NCBI RefSeq assembly: GCF_040712315.1
Contig: NC_134023.1
Location: forward strand, 62,268,757 to 62,332,756
DNA: 64,000 nucleotides
DNA from: Castanea sativa
Taxonomy: Eukaryota; Streptophyta; Magnoliopsida; Fagales; Fagaceae
Reading direction: 5' to 3'
Below are positions 11,226-21,830 of the stretch, piece by piece. The notes under the pieces are model-generated. The model was given only the letters and a program-made list of their open reading frames with translations, had not been told where the DNA came from and searched no databases. The position numbers were made by a program, and so were the translations under genes. How positions within the stretch are numbered: the first letter of the stretch is position 1; each line of letters begins with the position of its first letter.

Positions 11226-12937
11226 ATGAGTAGATTTGCATCTCTGGTGGATTCAAACGAAAAAATAGAGCAGTTCAAGGCTAAGTACCGAATCCCCTCG
11301 AACGTATCTATTAGGTACTGTAACGAGGAGGAATATTTTGTAAAAAGAAAAACGGGGGAGGTAGTAATCCCGATGATTGCATTCATCGAAGGGGGAATGA
11401 GAATCCCAATGGGAACCGTGACTAGGGATTACCTTAGGGCTTTTAGATTAGCTCCCACCCAGTGCGCCCCAAATGTCTTTAGGATCTTAGGTTCCATAGA
11501 TGCCTTAAACGAGAAGATGAACCTAGGGCTCACTTATCACAACGTGAACTGAGTTTATAACCTCCACTACCTAACAAAGAAAGATGAATATTACCTAAAA
11601 TATAGACACCCAGAAGTTAGGCTAATTCAGTGTCTTCCCGAATCTAATAAGGGTCTAAAAAACGACTTCCTGATCGTATCAGGAAATTGGCACGACGACT
11701 TACCTTGTCCAACAAGGGAGGGGACCCCAGGTGAAGTTTTTGGTTTTTATCTAGAACCCTCAAAACCTTTTTTTTTTTTTGTCTTTTTATTTATTCTTAC
11801 CCCTTTTCTTTTTGGATAATTCTACAGATCCACACGCAGCGGATCGTCATCCTCTCCTTGTCGATTTTGGACGGTTGGACAGGACCCTACGAGCCAAATT
11901 TTTTGTGCATACTGACGGCCAACTCCGAGCGGCTCATCTCATCCTCGGCTACAATCCCATTTCCAAAGCTTTTCAGGCGCCGAAGTGCCTGATCAAAGCC
12001 AAGGACCCCCGCCTTCCTTGGATTAGCGTTGTCGTTGAAGGTTTCCTGCTACCGGAGGGGGCTCCTATTCCCCAAGGTACTCTGGTCACTCAACCTATAC
12101 AACCCCCACAACCTGTTCCAGTTGGGATTCCCCTAGTCCCTATTCCTACATAAACCGTACTTGGTGAAGCCACATCTTTCCATCCTATCGTAAAGGAAGA
12201 AGAAGACATCGTCGAGGTATCTAATTCCAAGGACGAGTTCGAGGTTTTTAACCAACCCCACTCTCCCGAAGACTCAATTTCTATCCTCGGCACCTCTTCA
12301 CAAGTCTCGCAAGCCATTGTTCAATAGTCCGATAACATGGGCATTCAGCGTAAGGTCAAGCCCAGCTTAAAAAATGTACTTGAGGGTCACGCAGGTTCTC
12401 AAGAGCCTCCTAAGGAACTGCGCCCTAGGGCCCAAGATAAGGGCACTGACAAAGGCCCAGAGTCTAGCCTCCCTCCTCCTCCTCCTCCTTCCTAGCCTCA
12501 ACGTACCAATCCGGCTGACCTTAAAAGAAAAAAGGATCAGCAAAAGGAAAAAGAAGTAATGGAGGTAGGAAAGGGCTCTCTTCCTAAAGAGCCCGAGATT
12601 GAAAAAGGTGGCAAGCAGGCCCGCACCGTGCAGACTAGGTCGGACAAACGGACTGAGTCTCATGTGGCCGTGCATGCTCCTCTATGGCTCCCTGACATGA
12701 CTATGGACGACAGGGCCATTACCGTTGACGCGTCCATCAGAAACTTTGATGAGGGGACTGCTGCATGTGTGGCAGACGCATTGGAGCAAGCGTTGCTGCT
12801 CCCCAAGGACATGGGTGAGCTCAGAAAGAAAAGAGACCACAATGTCTTCATGATTCTGAAGAAGGAACTTGCGATGGTGAGTTTTTCCTCTAAACCTTGT
12901 CTATTTTTTATTCTTTATTTCATAAAACTTATATGTA

Positions 12938-12988
<51 letters not shown>

Positions 12989-13847
12989 TTTTTGTTTATA
13001 AGCTGTTCAATCTATCCATAGGGCAGAAGAGATCGCCATCAACTTGTACAAGTCTCTAAGGGCCGAGGAATCGAGGCACGAAACTGCCCAAAGGATCTCG
13101 GACCTACAGAAGAAGAAGCTGTAGGAGGTCTCAGACAAATTGACTAAGGCAGAGAGCGAGAGGTCAGGTTTAGAGGCTGATCTCAAAACAACCACTAAAC
13201 AGGCCGAGGACCAACGACTGCTGCTCTGACAAACAGACGAGAACCTCGCTGCAACACGGAAGCTTATTGAGGATCTTAAAAAAGATCTGAAGAAGTCTAA
13301 GAGAGTCAAGCAGGAGGCCATCAAGGGCAAAAAGAAAGCCCTTCAAGAAAAGGAAAAGGCTGAAAAGGAAAAAGAAGAGGCCAAGAATTCAAAGGACCGA
13401 GCTGAATAGGAAGGTTACGAGATTGGTGTGAAGGAGATCACGGAAACCTTCAAGGCTCAGGTTCCTGAGGTATGCAGACATTACTGCCTCCAAGTGTGGA
13501 ACGAGGCACTTTCCCAAGCTAGGGTTGATGCTTCTTCTACTCTTTGGAAAGCAGAGAGTGTCTACTATCCTCCAGCAATTCGAGCCTCTGACGTTCCTCA
13601 AGCTGGCGATGACGCTACCCAACTACCATCTGAGGATAAGAGAGGTGAACTGGCTGAAGACTCAGCTCTTTCAGAAGATCAACTCCCCAAGCAAGCTGAT
13701 CCAATACAAGAAAAGGCACTAGAGGACATACAGCCCTCAAGTGACCTTTATGAATCTTCCAAGGATAAGCTGGGTGATCAAGCGAATCCGATACCTTTGA
13801 AGGATGATCCCAAAGGTAAAGGAATTGCCGATGAGTCTTCGGTGTAG
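11226..13847 (+). pseudogene. Antisense gene of element 2, three exons, with stops
   Basis: This gene runs opposite to pol between the tandem repeats and the 3' LTR. Exon 1 is 11226-11730 (ATG start MSRFASLVDSNEKIEQFKAK). Intron 1 is 11731-11827 (GTGAAG...CTACAG), and splicing keeps the frame into DPHAADRHPLL. Exon 2 ends at 12876 (ATG|GTGAGT). Exon 3 runs from about 13002 to the TAG at 13845. Exon 1 has the conserved block VVIPMIAFIEGGMRIPMGTV and QCAPNVFRILGS, and exon 2 has a Pro-rich segment and TVDASIRNFDEGTAACVADA. Exon 3 is a Lys/Glu coiled coil ending in an acidic tail. Product would be ~800 aa. Seven premature stops are present (1 in exon 1, 3 in exon 2, 3 in exon 3), all explainable as CAG/CAA/CGA or TGG codons changed by C-to-T or G-to-A. 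The second acceptor also looks lost: TTTGTAG in element 1, TTTATAA here. Function unknown. Confidence 0.82.
12948..12994. repeat. (GT)n(AT)n(T)n tract in the antisense intron
   Basis: GTGTGTGT, then about 15 AT units, then poly-T, inside the second intron of the antisense gene. Element 1 has no such expansion at the matching place near 2820. Confidence 0.85.
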
Positions 13848-14339
13848 CCTCCACCTCCTCAAGACCCTAAAGGCCCTCTGAAGATAAAGTTGAAGCAATG
13901 ATTGCTCTTCCTTTGTTTTGGTCTTTCCTTTATTTTTGCTAAGTGTAATTTCGTAAGTTTTTTGTAATTACAAAAGTACTCTTTGAATTTAATGTAAGCG
14001 CAAATTCTACTTTCTTTCTTTGATGATTTTTGCCTTTGTTTTGCTTTGATTATATCACTTCATATTTGTTTTGCTACATTTAGAACAGTAATTCTTTTAC
14101 CCTTGTTAATTTGCTAAAGTCAAAGCAACAACCTGGATTGAACTTTATACCATAGACAGGTTCAATATGCCTGGAGATGCATTAAGCGATGCTCATGGAC
14201 TTCTTATCCATTTATCACTATCTCAGGAAGACTTTAAACGGTTTGAATTTTCATTTAGATGGGGCACGTCTAAGGGTCAAAAACTTCTAGTAATCTATGT
14301 TAAATACTTTAAATAAGGCATATGGTCTAATGATCTAGG

Positions 14340-14990
14340 CATACCAAGCTTTGATACTTTAATAAAAAGAAAAGGAATGTTAATTTCCCCAAAGTAGATG
14401 ATCTGGGAACCAGACATAACTAAGGTTCTGTTTAACACTTGGTAAAAAATATCAATTTAGACGAGGTATGTGGTCCGAGGATCCAGGCACACCAAGCTTC
14501 AATTTGATACTTAGATGAAAACAATTGAAATGTTAATTTTCCCAAAGTAGATGATCCCAAAACTAGACATAACTAAGGTTCTGTTTAACACTTGGTAAAA
14601 AAATATCAATTTAGACGAGGTATGTGATCCGAGGATCCAGGCATACCAAGTTTCAGTTTGATACTTAGATGAAAACAATTCAAATGTTAATTTTCCCAAA
14701 GTAGATGATCCGAGGACCAGACATAACTAAGGTTCTGTTTAACACTTGGTAAAAAATATCAATTTAGACGAGGTATGTGGTCCAAGGATCCAGGCATACC
14801 AAGTTTCAGTTTGATACTTAGATGGAAAAAATTCAAATGTTAATTTTCTAAAAGTAGATGATCTGAGGACCAGACATAACTAAGGTTCTGTTTAACACTT
14901 GGTAAAAAATATCAATTTAGACGAGGTATGTGGTCCGAGGATCCAAGCATATCAAGTTTCAGTTTGATACTTAGATGAACGAAGACAATT
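14340..14990 (-). repeat. ~156-bp tandem repeats, about 4 copies
   Basis: The unit contains AAAGTAGATGATC, CAGACATAACTAAGGTTCTG, AATTTAGACGAGGTATGTGG and AGTTTGATACTTAGATG. Copies start near 14391, 14540, 14699 and 14855. It is the reverse complement relative of the repeat at 822-1480 and lies in the same place between pol and the antisense gene. Confidence 0.92.
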
Positions 14991-15076
14991 AGCATAATAC
15001 AGTTTTTAACAAAAATGGCCGAAGTGCCTTTCATTTAATAATAGTACCTTCGTAGGTTATTTACATTCCAAGGACG

Positions 15077-16161
15077 TTATACAACATGTTCGTCCAAATC
15101 CTCAAGATTGTAAGCCCCTATTCCTACGATCGAAGTAATACGATAAGGTCCTTCCCAGTTGAGCCCCAGTTTTCCCCATGCTGGGTTCTTTGTTATGCCC
15201 AAAACTTTCCTCAATACCAAGTCCCCAAGTGCAAGAGGTCGCAGTTTTACATGAGAATCATACCCCTGCTTTAGCTTATGTTGATAATAAGCTAGTTGAA
15301 CCATGACATTCTCTCGTCGTTCCTCAACTAAGTCTAAATTTCTCCTCAATAGATTATCATTGCTATCTGGAATGAAGGAGCTTTTCTTTAGGGTTGGGAA
15401 CCCAGCTTCTAGGGGTATTACTGCCTCGACTCCATAAGTCATGGAGAAGGGTGTTTCTCCTATGGATCTTCGTGGTGTAGTTCAATATGTCCACAAGACA
15501 TGTGGTAGTTCTTCCACCCATCTTCCCTTAGCGTCACCCAACCTTTTTTGAGTCCATTAACTATCACTTTATTGATGGCCTCGGCTTGCCCATTCCTTTG
15601 AGGGTAAGTTAGAGTGGAATATCTATTCGTGATGCCCAGATCACAACAGTATTTCCTAAAGGCTTTGCTATCAAATTGTAGACCATTATCTAAAATGAGA
15701 GTATGAGGGATGCCAAACCTGGTAACGATGTTCTTCCATACAAACTTTTTTGCTTCCATGTCTCTGATATTTGATAATGGCTCAGCTTCAACCCATTTGG
15801 TGAAATAATCCGTTCCAACGAGGAGCCATCGCCTGTTTCCTGTTGCTTTTGGGAAAGGTCCAACAATGTCCAAGCCCCATTGAGCAAAAGGCTAAGGGCT
15901 AGATAGAGGATTAAGGACACCTCCTGGTTGATGTATATTTGGAGCGAATCTTTAACATTGGTCACACTTCTTCGTATAATCCTGCGCCTCCCTTTGCATA
16001 TTGGGCCACCAATAGCCCTGAGTAAGGGCTCTATGAGCTAGAGACCTTCCCCTAGTGTGACTTCCACAAATCCCTTCATGCAACTCTTCCAAAAGTAACT
16101 TCGTTGCCTCGAGGTGCATACATATCAAATATGGTCCCTAAAAAGAGCGTTTATATAATTT
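15077..16161 (-). pseudogene. Integrase of element 2 (zinc finger, core, C-terminal domain)
   Basis: The HHCC zinc finger is near 16080-15960 (HEGICGSH, then KKCDQC). The catalytic core at 15873-15460 has D, D and E in LVGTDYFTKW, LILDNGLQFD and NGQAEAINK. The C-terminal domain at 15442-15077 contains SHVKLRPLALGDLVLRKVLG and GLNWEGPYRI. The zinc finger and core are in the same frame as gag-pol but interrupted by stops (for example CDQC followed by TAA where relatives have Gln, and a TAG before PFAQWGLD where relatives have Trp). One frameshift lies between about 15560 and 15470. The catalytic residues themselves are all present. Confidence 0.92.
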
Positions 16162-16382
16162 CTAGTCCTCGGATAACCAGAACCGAGTTGCTTTCCTACG
16201 AACTTTATTTGCTTTGGCTTTTTCTCTAGGCAGGATGTCATCTTTGAGAAATGTTACTATTTGATCCATCCAATTAGGCCCTATCCTAATTTGAAGAATT
16301 CGAGTGGCATTACCATTCGTCCCAATGGGTTTCAACAAATCTTCAACAAGAATAACCCACGGTAGGCTTTGCGCCGAGGATG

Positions 16383-16760
16383 TTACGAGTGTGGCTAAGG
16401 AATCAGCATAGGTATTCCCACATCTGGATACATGTAATAAAGAAAAAGACTCAAATTTAAATTGCATACACCTGACCTGGGTTAGGTATCCTTGCATTCT
16501 TGAATCTCTTGCTTCTAACTTCCCTTCTACTTGGCCTACCACCAATAGTGAATCCGAGAACATTTGTACTATCTTCCCTTCCATCTTATGAACCATGTTC
16601 ATCCCAGCGAGGATGGCCTCATATTCTACTTCGTTGTTGGTGGCCGAGAAGCCCAATCTCAAAGATTTCTCAAAAGTAATTCCCTCCGGGGATACCAAAA
16701 CTAGCCCTACACCAGATCCTCTTTGATTTGCTGCTCCATCAACACGTACTTTCCATAACG
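16383..16760 (-). pseudogene. Second (archaeal-type) RNase H of element 2
   Basis: An open stretch encodes VRVDGAANQRGSGVGLVLVS, NNEVEYEAILAG, QMFSDSLLVVGQVEG and GNTYADSLATLV. These hold the expected acidic residues: Asp of VDGA, Glu of VEYEA, Asp of FSDS and Asp of YADS. An extra RNase H of this type placed after the normal one and before integrase is diagnostic for the Tat clade. It lies in the longest open part of pol (16162-17088), so it has lost less than the rest, but upstream stops prevent a full polyprotein. Confidence 0.9.
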
Positions 16761-16949
16761 GAGGTTCTTTGTATGAAATCATGCCTACTGATTTTTTACC
16801 CACGCCTGATCCTTCAATATATTCTTCTAATGAGGGCTCAGCAAACTCCGCCACAAGATCCGCGATGACTTGCCTCTTTATGGAGGTACGAGGCATATAT
16901 TTGATGTTGAAAGCTCCTAGGACAGTGCCCCATTTGGCAATTCTTCCCG

Positions 16950-18342
16950 TATAATCCGCACTCCGAAGTATTGATTTAAGAGGGAGTTGTGTAAGGACAA
17001 CAACCGTATGAGATTGGAAGTAATGAGGAAGCCTTCGTGTAGCATGCACCACCGCCAAGATAGCTTTCTCCAGTGGCAAGTAACTCACCTCGGCCTCATG
17101 TAGAGACTTGCTTACATAATAAACTGGCCTCTAGATATTATTATCATCTCGTATAAGAACCAAACTAACTGCATGGTTAGCTACTGCAATATATGCAAAC
17201 AAAACTTCATCAATTTTTGATCGAGACATAATGGGTGGTTGCGAGAGATACTCTTTAAGCTATTGAAAAGCCACCGCACACTCCTCGATCCATTCAAAAC
17301 CCTTCCATTTATTCAACAACTGAAAGAAAGGCCTGCATCTATCCGCGGACCGAGATATAAATCGGTTGAGGGCAGCGGTCATACCTATTAGTCTCTGCAC
17401 TTCTTTAGGATTCCGAGGTGGGTGTAAGTTGTTAATGGCCTTAACCTAAGCAAGATTCACCTCAATTCCCCGATGAGTCACCATATAGCCTAGAAACTTG
17501 CCCGATCCCACACCAAAAGAACATTTAGAGGCATTGAGTCGCAATTTATACTCTCTTAGCGTTTGAAAAGTGTTGCTCAGATCTTCCAAATGCATAGAAA
17601 CTGCTTTACTCTTTACCATCATATCATCCACATATACCTCAATAGTCTATCCCAGCTGTGTCTCAAACATTCTCGTTATCATCCTTTGATAGGTAGCCCC
17701 TGCGTTTTTCAAACCAAAGGGCATTACCTTGTAATGATAATTTCCTGTAGGAGTGACAAATGCAGTCTTCTCCTGGTCCTTCACAGCTAAAGGTATTTGG
17801 TGGTAACCTTGGAAAGCGTAAAGAAAACTCATCCGAGGATGTCCAACAGTAGCGTCCACCAACTAATCAATCCAAGGCATTGGGAAAGAGTCCTTCGGGC
17901 AAGCTTTGTTTAAATCTGTGAAGTCCACACAAACTCTCCATTTCCCATTCTTCTTCTTCACCACCACCGTATGGGCTAATTATTCAAGATAAAAAACTTC
18001 TTTGATAGCACCCGCCTTCTTGAGTTTGAGTACTTCCTCTTTCACAGCCTCAGAATGCTCTTTAGAGGATCGCTGAGGTGGTTGCCTCCTCGGTACCACA
18101 GCTGGATTGACTTTTAAATGATGACAAATGAAACTCGGATCAACCCCAGGGGCTTCATAAGCATTTCATGCAAATACATCCATATTTTTCCTCAAAAACA
18201 AAATTAGTTCTGCCTTCTCCTCCTATGGAAATTGAACCCTTACCTGAAAGAACTTCTCAGGGTCGTCGTTTATGAGAATCTTCTCCAATTCTTCACATGC
18301 AGGTTCATCTACCTTGGCTGCGGCCAAAGACTTTGATTGCTA
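16950..18342 (-). pseudogene. Reverse transcriptase and first RNase H of element 2
   Basis: Read in the same frame as gag. RT motifs in order are KKKNGKWRVCVDFTDLNKAC, FLYAFQGYHQIPL, VMPFGLKNAGATYQRM, the active site YVDDMMV (near 17625) and GKFLGYMVTHRGIEVN. A thumb/connection region follows, then RNase H-like sequence with PVYYVSKSL and LPLEKAILAVVHATRRLPHYF. About nine in-frame stops fall in this stretch; seven are TAG. The active-site Asp pair survives. In the RNase H part the usual DAS-type motif is not clear. Confidence 0.92.
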
Positions 18343-20364
18343 CGCCTCTCTGCCAGCCAAGGCCGAGGACTCCGGCTCAGGTTGATGCAGAATTGCAGCC
18401 GTGACACACTGTCGAGCCACAGACTGACTCCCAAGTAGCTCCACCACCTGGTCTCCAGAATAAAATTTAATCTTGACATGCAAGGTTGAGGAAACAGCTC
18501 CCAACGCATGTAGCCAAGGTCTTGCCACAATAGCCGTATAGGGAGAATAGGCATCCACCACGATAAAATCTACGTTTACCACCTCTGGGCCTGATTGTAC
18601 AGGCAGTCTAATTTGTCCCTTTGGAACGACAACCTTTCCCTCGAAGCTTATCAAGGGTGAGTCATACGCCGTAAGATCTTCAAGCTTTAATTTTAAACTT
18701 CTAAATAGGTCAGGGTATATGATATCTACGCCACTGCCTTGATTGACCATCACCCTCTTTACATCGTAGTTCCCTATTCTTAGGGTTACCACCAAGGCAT
18801 CATCATGAGGCTGGATAGTCCCCATTTTGTCCTCCTCCGAGAAACCCAAAACTGGGAGGATATTCGCCTTAATTCTCTTCGGCTGATCCCTTGATTCTTC
18901 GGCCAAAGTCCAAGCCATGGACATCACCCTAAAATGAGCTGAGCCAGTTTTTCCAGGTACCGCGAAAATTACATTGAATGTACCTAGAGGAGGCCTTGAT
19001 AAAGGGCCACTGTGGTTTGCCACTCCTGATTGGTTTCCTTGCCCATTAGGTTGATACAGGAATTGCTTTAGCTTTCTCTCCTTAACCAACTGCTCCAAAT
19101 GATTCCACAGAGTGCGACAATCCTCGGTGGTGTGACCCCTCTCCTGGTGATAATGGCAATGGAGATTTTGGTTACGTCTCAAAGGTTCCCCTGCCATCTT
19201 ATTTGACCATTTGAAGAAAGACTCATGCCTGATTTTCTCCAACAGCTGTTGCACTGGTTCTTTGAAAACGGTGTTGACCACCTGTGGGGGCATATGACCA
19301 GCTTGTCTGGAAAAATCTCTCGCAGGCCTATTGTTGTTGTATCTGTCTGACCTGAAATCCCTCCTTTCTTGTGGGATAACCTTCGCCTTACCCTTCCTCT
19401 GCTGTTGATTTTCCTCAACCCTTTTGTACTCATCAATGCGATCCATGAGCCGACGCACACTTCTGACAGGTTTCTTCGTCAAAGACTTCCTCAAGTCATG
19501 CTCCGTCGGTAGGCCGACCTTGAAGGTCCTTATCGCCACATCATCGAAGTCTCTGTCAATTTCATTGAACATCTCCCAATACCTATCCAAATACGTTCTC
19601 AAGGTTTCCCCATCCCTCATGGCCATGGATAATAATGAATCCAATGGCCGAGGAACTATACTGCATGTGATGAAGCGAGAACCAAATGCTCTAGTAAGCT
19701 CTTTGAAAGAACTAATAGAGCCTGCCCTCAAGCCATCAAACCATCTCATGGCCACGGGCCCCAAGCTAGAGGGAAAGATCTTGCATATCAAGATCTCATT
19801 CTTGGAATGTACTGCCATTCTTTGGCTGAAATGGCTCACCTGCTCCACAGGATCCGTCCGGCCATTGTAAATAGTGAAGGCCGGTTGTGTGAAGCGTCGA
19901 GGTAACCTCCCTTCCTCCAATCTGCGCGTGAAGGGTGACTTGGAGATTTGGTGCAACGCTCTACCCATCGCATCATTTCCCAAGCCCTTAGAGGAGTAGT
20001 CTCTGCCATGCTTCCCATGCAGGTTGTCCTCCTCGGAAGAAAAAGATTCACCCGGGGGAGTCCTGGACCTCTACCTGTAATTGTCATCCTCGGATCCCTC
20101 CAAAGAGGGGTCGGAGACCGAAGGAGTTCTCCTTCGCCTCTCATGACGCAACTTTCTTTTTAGGCCATCAATCTCCTTCTGCATGGCCTTGGTATTCCTC
20201 TCGTGAGGAACTCTGCTTCCTCCTTATGAATGACTCATACTTCTGATAGTGTGCGTAGTATGTACACTACCTTCCCGGTTCTCTCCGTGATCAGGATGCA
20301 AGGAGTGACCCTCATGCTGGGAGCCTACGAACTCCGCACTGCGTTGTGGTCCTAAGCCCACCAT
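18343..20364 (-). pseudogene. gag-protease of element 2
   Basis: The likely start is the ATG at 20364 (MVGLGPQRSAEF), 29 bp after the PBS. Two in-frame stops (TAA 20226-20224 and TAG 20073-20071) precede a 547-codon open run starting at 19983. That run holds a retrotransposon gag domain (YNGRTDPVEQVSHF, AMRWFDGL, LRTYLDRYWEMFNEI), a CHHC-type zinc knuckle (CHYHQERGHTTEDC, about residues 276-289 of the run), and an aspartic protease. The protease motif reads VMVNQGSGVDIIYPDLF; relatives normally have VDQGS, so the catalytic Asp looks changed to Asn (AAT at 18744-18742). RT follows in the same frame, after a TAG at 18342. Confidence 0.9.
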
Positions 20365-20392
20365 GATGTTCTGAACTTCCTTAAAGACTAGA

Positions 20393-20410
20393 TTCCCACA
20401 AACGGCGCCA
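20393..20410 (-). other. Primer binding site of element 2
   Basis: On the - strand TGGCGCCGTTTGTGGGAA begins two bases after the 5' LTR. Its first ten bases fit the 3' end of a plant tRNA-Asp; the rest matches less well, so the tRNA assignment is tentative. Confidence 0.8.
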
Positions 20411-20412
20411 AT

Positions 20413-21260
20413 TGTAAGGACACAATTCAAATTCCCAATCTATAACTGAAAGGAAAAGGGCTTGAAAGGCCTTTTTATAATAAATTTGTAGAGAGTGTAC
20501 TTCTAATCTAGAATTTCAAGGATGGTTTAAATAACAAAGAAAAGGAACGGGCTCCGGGCCCAATGACACGAAATAAAGAGTTATTTGTAAGAGTATGAAT
20601 GAAAGCTCTTCCTCAGACACAATCCGAGGATAGTTTATAATGTTACTTCCTAAGGTTGATTACAATTATAGATCGTTAGATTATCATATACTATTGTCTT
20701 TCTCTTCAACAGAAAAAGTCTCCCATTCTTCTGAAGGCCTTTCCCCTTATTTATACTTCCTCTTCTTCTCTTTATCATCTTCCACCTCATGGTTGTAACG
20801 CTGGCTTTGGATACTTGTCCCATCAATTTTTCCCCGAAGTCCGCTGGAGTCAGGGACCAAGTTCCAAACCTCATGCTCAGGTCCCATATTTCCATCAATG
20901 CAGTCAGTATATCAATTACAGAGCTTTTAATGTGTGGGCGGTGGTAGCAGCTTTACCTTAGATATTTCACCGCTCTTTCTATTGTCCTCCATGTGTGCCG
21001 TGTCTTCCCATAGTTATAGGATTTCTTATAACATAGCCTGGGGACATTAAAACTCTCTTCCTATGACCTCGGCTTAACTATCCGAGGACAAATCTATTCC
21101 TCGGACATAATTGGTCACTCGTTTATCACATCTTTACCTGGCATTTTCTTTATGAGGTACATTCACGTACTCCTAGATCATTTGATGTCCTCAGATTTGG
21201 GTTTTTAGCCCAGAAGACTTTGTTGGGCCATCCTTTGTAAATTACTGGGCCCAATGTCCT

Positions 21261-21264
<4 letters not shown>
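20413..21264 (-). repeat. 5' LTR of element 2
   Basis: 852 bp with inverted ends TGTAAGGACA and TGTCCTTACA. On the - strand a TATA box (GTATAAATAAGG) lies near 20756-20747, and the CCTCGGA...TCTGAGG hairpin (one stem base mutated) follows near 20610-20630. Confidence 0.95.

Positions 21265-21330
<66 letters not shown>
21265..21330. repeat. (AT)n then (GT)n microsatellite
   Basis: About 18 AT units, then about 14 GT units, directly at the right edge of element 2. Confidence 0.95.
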
Positions 21331-21331
<1 letters not shown>

Positions 21332-21378
21332 CTTGTAATCTTTTTCTTTTAGAGAATCCAAACTGAATAGTTTTATTT

Positions 21379-21830
21379 CAAAAAAAAGAAGAAGAAGAAG
21401 AAGAAGAAGAAGGAGAAATCATGTACTTCATAAGAAGCTAAGTCATTTGAAACTTCTTCCAGCCACACCTGTAACTCGTTTGAGGCTTTTGCCTCTTTGA
21501 CTAAAGCATGAGCAACAACATTGTCATTGCGTTTTACGTGAGAGAAACTAGTCATTCTCAAGAAGCATGAATTGTCTTGGATGGTATAACTAATGATCAC
21601 CTCCATGTCACCTTCAAAAGCAACATCTCTAAACCCAATTTCTAAAACAAACTAGTCTTCCTTACGCCTTGCCAAAGCTACTACCTCTTTAATTTCTACT
21701 TATGATGAGTACAATCCCAACCACTTGTATCTGTTGGAATACTGCACCATCGAAAATTCACTTTAAAACATATTTTGGGGAGGTGGAGACCAACGGACAA
21801 GGAGTTGAGGTTTGGGTGGAGTTGGGATGT
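21379..21830 (-). pseudogene. LINE-type RNase H (RVT_3-like) relic
   Basis: The - strand reads DGAVFQQIQVVGIVLI, EVVALARRKED, GFRDVAFEGDMEVIISYT and FSHVKRNDNVVAHALVKEAK. This is the order of the RNase H domain at the C-terminus of plant LINE elements and of related host RNase H-like proteins (the first Asp in FDGA, Asp in FEGD, and VAHALA). The DGA segment is one base out of frame with VNF before it, a TAG interrupts after ARRKED, and the 3' end runs into an imperfect GAA/poly-A tract at about 21379-21416. It is a non-functional fragment of an old retrotransposon or retrocopy. Confidence 0.65.

Larger units (their letters stand above)
9818..21264 (-). mobile_element. Complete Tat-lineage Ty3/gypsy retrotransposon 2
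   Basis: The element is 11.4 kb on the - strand. Its 5' LTR is 20413-21264, PBS 20393-20410, gag-pro-RT-RH-aRH-IN 20364-15077, tandem repeats 14990-14340, an antisense gene 11226-13847, PPT about 10669-10685 and 3' LTR 9818-10668. The LTR ends are TGTAAGGACA...TGTCCTTACA. A 5-bp TATAT flanks both sides (9813-9817 and 21265-21269); this fits a target duplication, but the site is in an AT tract. The second, archaeal-type RNase H and the extra gene in reverse orientation are hallmarks of the Tat clade. By eye the two LTRs differ at about 37 bases plus 2 indels over ~851 bp (about 4%). Confidence 0.95.

Noticed and set aside
21265..21269. TATAT on both sides of element 2 as definite target duplication
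   Set aside because: It fits, but lies in AT microsatellites where a match is expected by chance, so it was kept only as supporting evidence.
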